Positions 55,675 to 61,571 of a stretch of DNA of 64,000 nt are shown piece after piece. The DNA lies in assembly GCA_051891435.1 (NCBI GenBank), contig JBJFFE010000069.1, positions 24,611-88,610 on the forward strand. Reading direction: 5' to 3'. Source of the stretch: UMGS1933 sp051891435 (GTDB lineage Bacteria; Bacillota; Clostridia; TANB77; CAG-508). The position numbers and the translations under genes were made by a program. Numbering within the stretch: position 1 is the stretch's first letter; each line of letters starts with the position of its first letter. The notes below the pieces were generated by a model that saw only the letters and a list, made by a program, of their open reading frames with translations, searched no databases and was not told the origin of the DNA.

Positions 55675-56238
55675 ATGAAAATATATATTGTATTAACATA
55701 CACAGGTACGATGTTATCAAAAATAATAAAGACATATACAAAAGATGAATTGTCACACGTATCAATTTCTTTAGATGAAGAATTAAAACAAATGTATAGT
55801 TTTGGACGTTTAAATCCATATAATCCTTTCATTGGAGGATTTGTACATGAAGGTATAAATACAGGAACATTTAGAAGATTTATAAAAACAAAAACTGAAA
55901 TATATTCATTAGAAGTTAATGAAGAACAATATAATAGTATAGAAAAAATTATTAGAGATATAGAAACTTGTGAAAATCCTTACAAATTTAATGTTATAGG
56001 ATTATTTGCTGTGAGTATTAAGAAAAAAATAAAAATAGAGCATTCTTTTTATTGTGCTGAATTTGTAAAATATGTATTAGAAACTTCAGGAATAAAAACA
56101 AACTTGCCAGATATAATAAGGCCAGAGAATTTTAAAACTTTAGAAAATATAAAATTAGAATATAAGGGCAGGTTAATAGGCTATAAGGTTAGTAGAAGTA
56201 GAAGAAATTTTTTAAAAGCAAACTTGAATGGAGTATAA
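55675..56238 (+). CDS. Permuted papain-like (NlpC/YiiX-type) protein
   Basis: 187 residues. Candidate catalytic His in DELSHVSISLDEEL and Cys in FYCAEFVKYVLETSG, in the order His then Cys seen in permuted NlpC/P60-like enzymes. No signal peptide. Weak RBS (GAGAAG). The activity (amidase or acyltransferase) cannot be told. Confidence 0.6.
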   Translation: MKIYIVLTYTGTMLSKIIKTYTKDELSHVSISLDEELKQMYSFGRLNPYNPFIGGFVHEGINTGTFRRFIKTKTEIYSLEVNEEQYNSIEKIIRDIETCENPYKFNVIGLFAVSIKKKIKIEHSFYCAEFVKYVLETSGIKTNLPDIIRPENFKTLENIKLEYKGRLIGYKVSRSRRNFLKANLNGV

Positions 56239-56276
56239 AAATAATAAGCCAAAATTAATGACTTATTATTTTTTTC
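56239..56276. terminator. Terminator between convergent genes
   Basis: AAATAATAAG and CTTATTATTT arms with T-run; serves the NlpC-like gene and partly the minus-strand synthase. Confidence 0.65.
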
Positions 56277-57133
56277 ATATCTTCTGGAAGTTCTGCCTCT
56301 AAAGATATTATCTTTTTAGAAATAGGATGAATAAATTCCATTTTATAGCTATGTAAAGCATGACGTTTTATTATTTCTAAGTTTTCATTAGGATTATATA
56401 AAGTATCTCCAATAAGTGGATTACCAATATAAGCCATATGAACACGAATTTGATGAGTTCTACCTGTTTCTATAATGCACTTAACTAATGAATATTTATC
56501 AAATTCTTGTAAAACTTCATAATGAGTTATGGCTTTTTGACCTTCAGATAAAATACAGCGCGCTATAATACTATTTTCTTTCCTGCCAATAGGAGCATTT
56601 ATTATTCCACTTTTTTCTTTTATATGACCGTGTACAATAGCTAAATATGTTTTTTTAAAAGAGGATTTTTTCATTTGTTTAATTAAACATTCTTGTATGT
56701 ATTCATTTTTAGCAAATAAAACTAAGCCAGAAGTATTTAAATCTATTCTGTTTACAGCTCGTATTTTCTTCTTTAAACCTATTCTATCAAAATAGTATTT
56801 AACTCCGCTTGCTAAAGAATCATCAAAATGTAATATAGATGGATGAACTGGGATACCTGCATGTTTGTTAATAGCAAGAAGATGCTTATCTTCATAAATA
56901 ATTTGTAAATCCATTTTTTTAGAAACAATATTGGAATTGTCTTCAGGATAACTTAAATCAATTGTAACAATATCTCCAAAATGTGCAATATTTCTTGTAT
57001 CAACAAATGTTCCATTAAGTAAAACAAGCTTATTTTTTATTAATTTGCTTTTTAATCTAGCAGAAATATTTAATTTTTTATTTAATATTTCATTTATACT
57101 CATTTCATTTTCAACTTCAAATATTAATTCCAT
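56255..57133 (-). CDS. RluA-family 23S/tRNA pseudouridine synthase
   Basis: 292 residues. N-terminal S4-like RNA-binding domain (LNISARLKSKLIKNKLVLLNG region), then the catalytic domain with the Asp in VNRIDLNTSGLVLFAKN, HQIRVHMAYIGNPLIGDTLY near the end. RluD-like, but substrate position uncertain. RBS GAGGAATG on the minus strand. Confidence 0.92.
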   Translation of the reverse strand: MELIFEVENEMSINEILNKKLNISARLKSKLIKNKLVLLNGTFVDTRNIAHFGDIVTIDLSYPEDNSNIVSKKMDLQIIYEDKHLLAINKHAGIPVHPSILHFDDSLASGVKYYFDRIGLKKKIRAVNRIDLNTSGLVLFAKNEYIQECLIKQMKKSSFKKTYLAIVHGHIKEKSGIINAPIGRKENSIIARCILSEGQKAITHYEVLQEFDKYSLVKCIIETGRTHQIRVHMAYIGNPLIGDTLYNPNENLEIIKRHALHSYKMEFIHPISKKIISLEAELPEDMKKIISH

Positions 57134-57262
57134 TTTTCATTCCTCAAATATATTATACTACTAAAATAGGAATATTTTAAATATCATATTGATAAAAAAA
57201 TAATTAAATGGTAAAATGATTGCATAAAATATAGTAATAAAAATAATATGAAAGGGAAAAAT

Positions 57263-58060
57263 ATGGGAGCGTATATCAAAAAAATTAAAGAAAAATACAA
57301 ACAAACCAAAAAGAAATCTTTAGCTGTTTATTTGATATTAAGAGTTTTAGTAATTATATGTATGGTTTTACAAGTACTAAGAGGAGACTGGAATAATGCA
57401 TTTTTATGTATGCTATCATTAATATTGTTTACTATCCCAACTATCATAGAAGAAAAATTTAAAATAACATTGCCAAGTGTATTAGAAACAATTATATATC
57501 TTTTTATATTTTCAGCAGAAATTTTAGGGGAGATAAATAATTTCTATGGAAATATTCCTTATTGGGATACTATACTACATACAATAAATGGATTTTTAGC
57601 AGCAGGAATAGGATTTTCATTAATAGATTTATTAAATGAAAATAGTAAACATATTAAATTATCACCTTTATTTGTAGCAATTGTAGCTTTTTGCTTTTCA
57701 ATGACAATAGGTGTATTATGGGAGTTTTTTGAGTATGGTGCAGATACCTTTTTAAAATATGATATGCAAAAAGATAGAATAATAAGTCAAATTAGTACTG
57801 TAACTTTAGATCCGAAAAAAGATAATAATGCGATTACAATAAAAAATATCGACCATACTATTTTATATGATGCTAACGGAAAAGAATTGGCAGTTATAGA
57901 AGGTGGTTATTTAGATATAGGAATTATAGATACAATGAAAGATTTATTGGTAAACTTTATTGGGGCGATTGTTTTTAGTTTTATTGGATTTATGTACATA
58001 AAAAATCGTGAAAAATATAAATTTGCAACTCATTTTATACCTACAAGTGATAAAAGTTAA
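57263..58060 (+). CDS. Integral membrane protein, DUF2238/YjdF-like
   Basis: About 265 residues with six hydrophobic segments. FYGNIPYWDTILHTINGFLAAGIGFS and GVLWEFFEYGADTF (shown in part) carry the conserved acidic/His residues of this family. An ATG at 57263 is preferred (AAAGGG upstream); an ATG at 57248 is the alternative. Function unknown. Confidence 0.7.
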   Translation: MGAYIKKIKEKYKQTKKKSLAVYLILRVLVIICMVLQVLRGDWNNAFLCMLSLILFTIPTIIEEKFKITLPSVLETIIYLFIFSAEILGEINNFYGNIPYWDTILHTINGFLAAGIGFSLIDLLNENSKHIKLSPLFVAIVAFCFSMTIGVLWEFFEYGADTFLKYDMQKDRIISQISTVTLDPKKDNNAITIKNIDHTILYDANGKELAVIEGGYLDIGIIDTMKDLLVNFIGAIVFSFIGFMYIKNREKYKFATHFIPTSDKS

Positions 58061-58066
58061 ATAATA

Positions 58067-58101
58067 TTAAGCAGTTAAGGGGCTTCCTTTAACTGCTTTA
58101 A
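58067..58101 (+). terminator. Terminator
   Basis: TTAAGCAGTTAAGG and CCTTTAACTGCTTTAA around GGCTT. Confidence 0.7.
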
Positions 58102-58120
58102 TACTGCTAGCAGACACAAC

Positions 58121-58149
58121 TTGACAGTGCTAAAATATTGTTATATAAT
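58121..58149 (+). promoter_or_regulatory. Consensus promoter for the relA-like gene and uvrB
   Basis: Perfect TTGACA, 17 bases, perfect TATAAT at 58144. No palindrome like that at lexA is visible. Confidence 0.85.
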
Positions 58150-58178
58150 ACAGCCAAATAATATGAGGAGATTGGTAT

Positions 58179-58895
58179 ATGGAAAATAATTTAATAAATT
58201 TTGATGAAGTAAAAGAAGGAGCTCAGCAACTAAGAAAAATAAATCTTATGTATGAGTCGGCATTAAAAGAAATAGAAACAAAAATAGATATTATCAGTCA
58301 AGAATTTGAATTACTTTACAAATATAATCCAATAGAACATATTAAAACCAGAATAAAATCACCAGAAAGCATTGTAAAAAAATTAAAGAAAAAAGGATTA
58401 GAGGTAACTTATAAAAACTTATTAAATGAAATAAATGATGTGGCAGGAATAAGAATAATTTGCTCATTTATACCAGATATTTATAGAATGGTAGAAATGT
58501 TTGAGCAAACACCAGATATAAAAATAATTCAAGAAAAGGATTATATAAAAAATCCAAAACCAAGTGGATATTCTAGTTATCATTTAATTGCACTAGTACC
58601 AGTTAGTTTTTCAAAAGGGATGACAAATGTAAAAGTAGAAATTCAAATAAGAACAATAGCAATGGATTTTTGGGCAAGCTTAGAGCACAAAATAAAATAT
58701 AAATACGATGAAAACTTACCTAAAAACATCTCGAAAGAACTTATAGAATGTTCAAAAATAGTAAATAAACTAGATAAAAAAATGTCTAACTTAGGTAATA
58801 CTCTTATAGAAGAATTCGATTCAGAACAAAATAATAATAAAAACAATAAACAAGTGATTAAATTAGCAGAAAAAAATTTTAAAATAAGTATTTAA
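58179..58895 (+). CDS. Small alarmone synthetase (RelA/SpoT domain)
   Basis: 238 residues, (p)ppGpp synthetase domain without hydrolase: RIKSPESIVKKLKKKGLEVT, INDVAGIRIICSFIPDIYRM, KNPKPSGYSSYHLIALVPV, VEIQIRTIAMDFWASLEHKI. Of the YjbM/RelQ type. RBS GAGGAG. 19 bases before uvrB, so likely one transcript, linking stress signalling and repair. Confidence 0.92.
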   Translation: MENNLINFDEVKEGAQQLRKINLMYESALKEIETKIDIISQEFELLYKYNPIEHIKTRIKSPESIVKKLKKKGLEVTYKNLLNEINDVAGIRIICSFIPDIYRMVEMFEQTPDIKIIQEKDYIKNPKPSGYSSYHLIALVPVSFSKGMTNVKVEIQIRTIAMDFWASLEHKIKYKYDENLPKNISKELIECSKIVNKLDKKMSNLGNTLIEEFDSEQNNNKNNKQVIKLAEKNFKISI

Positions 58896-58914
58896 AAAAT
58901 AACGAGGAGTAAAT

Positions 58915-60873
58915 ATGTTTAAATTACATTCAGAATATAAGCCTACTGGAGACCAGCCACAGGCAATTGAATATTTATCAAAGGGAATAAAAGAAGGTAA
59001 GAAATTTCAAACGCTTCTAGGAGTTACAGGCTCACGGAAAAACCTTTACAATGGCGAATATAATTGAAAAAGTACAAAAACCAACATTGGTTTTAGCACA
59101 TAATAAAACACTAGCAGGACAATTATATTCCGAATTCAAAGAGTTTTTCCCAGAAAATAGTGTTGAATATTTTGTATCTTATTATGACTATTACCAACCA
59201 GAAAGTTATATTCCTTCATCAGATACTTATATAGAAAAAGATTCGTCAATAAATGATGAAATAGATAAATTAAGACATTCTGCAACTCTTGCTTTATTTG
59301 AAAGAAAAGATGTTATAATAGTTGCTTCTGTTTCTTGCATATACGGTTTAGGTGATCCAGAAGATTATCAAGAATCAACAATGTCGCTAAGACAAGGTAT
59401 GGAAAAATCAAGAAACGAAGTAATGAAAAAACTTGTAGAAATGCAATATACTAGAAATGAAATAGATTTTAAAAGAGGAACTTTTAGAGCAAAAGGTGAC
59501 ATAATGGAAATATATCCATCCTCTCAAAGTGAATCTGCTGTAAGAGTAGAATTTTGGGGAGACGAAATAGAAAAAATAACAGAAATAAACCCACTTACAG
59601 GCAAAGCAATTGGAACAAGAAATCATATTTTAGTGCCACCCGCTTCTCAATATGTAACAAGTAAAGGTAAAATGGATAAAGCAATTGAGACAATAGAAGA
59701 GGAATTAGAAGAAAGAGTTAGATATTTTAAGGAACAAAACAAATTTATAGAAGCACAAAGAATAGAAGAAAGAACAAACTTTGATATTGAAATGATGAAG
59801 GAAACCGGTTTTTGCTCTGGTATAGAAAACTATTCAAGACATATAAGTCAAAGAAAACCTGGTAGTGCACCATATACATTATTTGATTATTTTCCAAAAG
59901 ACTTTTTACTATTGGTAGATGAATCACATGCAACAATACCACAAGTTAGAGCTATGTATAATGGAGATAAAGCAAGAAAAGATTCACTTGTAAATTATGG
60001 CTTTAGACTTCCTTCTGCATATGATAATAGACCACTAAAATTTAATGAATTTGAAGACAGAATTAACCAATGTATATTTGTTAGTGCAACACCTGCTGAA
60101 TATGAAAAAGAACATTCAAAAGAAAATGTTGTAGAACAAATAATAAGACCAACAGGACTTTTAGACCCAGAAATAATTGTAAAACCTGCTATGAACCAAA
60201 TAGATGACTTGATTGGAGAAATAAGAAAAAGGACTGAAAAAGGTGAGAGGGTACTTGTAACAACACTTACAAAGAAAATGGCAGAAGATTTAACAAGTTA
60301 CTTAAAAAGTTTAGATATAAAAGTAAATTATATGCATTCTGATGTAAAAGCATTAGAAAGGCTAGAAATAATAAGAAACTTAAGACTTGGAGAGTTTGAT
60401 GTTTTAGTTCGGAATAAATCTTTTAAGGGAAGGATTAGACATACCAGAGGTGTCCTTAGTTGCAATACTTGATGCTGATAAAGAAGGATTTCTTCGTTCA
60501 GAACGTTCATTAATACAAACAATAGGAAGAGCAGCACGTAACTCAAATGGACAAGTTATAATGTATGCAGATGAATTAACTCGGAAGTATGGAAAAAGCG
60601 ATAGATGAAACAAATAGAAGAAGAAAAATACAAAAAGCATATAATAAAGAACATGGAATAACACCTCAAACAATAAATAAGGGAGTAAGAGATTTAATAA
60701 AAGCAACCATCGTAGAGGACATAAATACGGAGTATGGAATAGACAAAGATGAGTCTGTAGAAGATATGATTACAAAATTAACAGATGAGATGTTAAAACA
60801 TGCAGCAGATATGGAATTTGAAAAAGCAGCAGAATTAAGAGATAAAATAAAAGAACTAGAAAAATTAATATAA
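58915..60873 (+). CDS. uvrB: Excinuclease ABC subunit B, three CGGN frameshifts
   Basis: UvrB of nucleotide excision repair. ATG 58915 after CGAGGAG. YKPTGDQPQAIEYL; CGG at 59035 read as Gly gives GVTGSGKTFTMANI, the Walker A loop; beta-hairpin YYDYYQPESYIPSSDTY; Walker B LLVDESHAT; CGG at 60410 gives [29 protein letters not shown]; CGG at 60582 gives YADELTGSMEKAIDETNRRR; C-terminal UVR motif FEKAAELRDKIKELE. 651 residues, normal. Read as triplets, all four pieces are useless. Followed by a terminator and, after a foreign insert, uvrA. Confidence 0.97.
59035..59038 (+). other. +1 frameshift site CGGA in uvrB, site 1
   Basis: Codon 41. The Gly is the second Gly of the Walker A GSGKT. Confidence 0.95.
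60410..60413 (+). other. +1 frameshift site CGGA in uvrB, site 2
   Basis: Gly of [15 protein letters not shown], invariant in UvrB. Confidence 0.95.
60582..60585 (+). other. +1 frameshift site CGGA in uvrB, site 3
   Basis: Gly of ADELTGSMEKAIDET; restores the C-terminal UvrC-binding end. Confidence 0.94.
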
Positions 60874-60878
60874 GAAAA

Positions 60879-60907
60879 CACCCACCGGAATACCGGTGGG
60901 TGAAAAA
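60879..60907 (+). terminator. Terminator after uvrB
   Basis: CACCCACCGG-AATA-CCGGTGGGTG, GC-rich perfect stem, without a clear T-run on the plus strand (A-run on the far side). It also fits the end of the minus-strand gene. Confidence 0.75.
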
Positions 60908-60926
60908 GTCTGCAAACCAAAAATGG

Positions 60927-61130
60927 TTATTCTTCCTCAGGAAGTGTTACTTCACAAAGGAAAAGCTGAGGTCTGTGCGGATGAACCGCTTTTGGAATAA
61001 CTGTGTAATGCTCTTTGAGGAGCTTGTCGATTTCATTACCATAAAGGTACATCAGGGTAAGGGTTTCTCCATTTTCACGCATTCGCTCAAAAATGGCTTC
61101 TTGCCGATCACGACGAGAAAAATGATACAT
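60927..61130 (-). CDS. Small hypothetical protein of foreign composition, minus strand
   Basis: 67 residues (RQEAIFERMRENGETLTLMY, VHPHRPQLFLCEVTLPEEE). ATG at 61130 with GGGAGG seven bases upstream. GC-richer than neighbours; codon 9 is CGG (61106-61104) and must be a triplet to keep the frame. Reading it as CGGN stops the product soon after. Inserted between uvrB and uvrA. Not recognised. Confidence 0.65.
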   Translation of the reverse strand: MYHFSRRDRQEAIFERMRENGETLTLMYLYGNEIDKLLKEHYTVIPKAVHPHRPQLFLCEVTLPEEE

Positions 61131-61329
61131 ATTAAGAACCTCCCAAAATATATTGTTGGTAATACCAACTTTTTTACTGCAGACTTTTTATGAACCTGTA
61201 CTACGACAAATTCTAAAAAATTATACTACAAATTTAACATAAAGTAAACATAAATCACTATTTTAGTATTGAAAAATTATAAATAATATTGTAAAATATA
61301 ATTATTAAATATTAAAAGGAGTAGACAAC

Positions 61330-61512
61330 ATGAAAAAATGCATTGAATGCCAAGAAAAACAACTGAAGGAAAATGGATGTATAGACTATTGGTACTGTGA
61401 AAACCGGTGTAAAACTGGTATAGCAGAGCATGCAGAAGAACGGGGCTCTGACTGGGATATGATGGATAAACAATCAACTGCCTATAAAGAAACCGTGTTC
61501 AACGGAGATTAA
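61330..61512 (+). CDS. Small Cys-rich hypothetical protein of foreign composition
   Basis: 60 residues with four or five Cys (KKCIECQEKQ, CIDYWYCENRCKTG), possibly metal-binding. RBS AAAGGAG. Codons 26 (61405) and 38 (61441) are CGG and both must be triplets. Composition unlike the host. Inserted just before uvrA. Confidence 0.6.
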   Translation: MKKCIECQEKQLKENGCIDYWYCENRCKTGIAEHAEERGSDWDMMDKQSTAYKETVFNGD

Positions 61513-61517
61513 CTCCT

Positions 61518-61545
61518 AAAAAGTCATCCAATGGATGACTTTTTC
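61518..61545 (+). terminator. Terminator before uvrA
   Basis: AAAAAGTCATCCA and TGGATGACTTTTT with a one-base loop. Confidence 0.85.
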
Positions 61546-61571
61546 AATGAATATATTAAAAGGAGACCAAA

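Noticed and set aside
2091..60585. Sequencing or assembly error inserting C before GG
   Set aside because: An instrument or motif error would not respect the reading frame; all 18 events start a codon, on both strands, whereas CGG and GG out of phase show no extra C.
2091..60585. prfB-like programmed frameshift with an internal SD and a stop codon
   Set aside because: Only a few sites are followed directly by a stop codon and no consistent SD-like sequence lies upstream; the common element is CGG.
2013..60873. Interpreting addA, xseA, spoIVA, rimP, truB, rbgA, dnaE, uvrB and the sortase as pseudogenes
   Set aside because: All breaks share one signature (in-phase CGG followed by perfect +1 continuation), the downstream frames stay intact for up to hundreds of codons, and most of the genes are essential or core.
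60900..61193. Plus-strand ORF between uvrB and uvrA
   Set aside because: Begins inside the terminator stem, lacks an RBS, and overlaps the minus-strand 67-codon gene, which has a well-placed GGGAGG.
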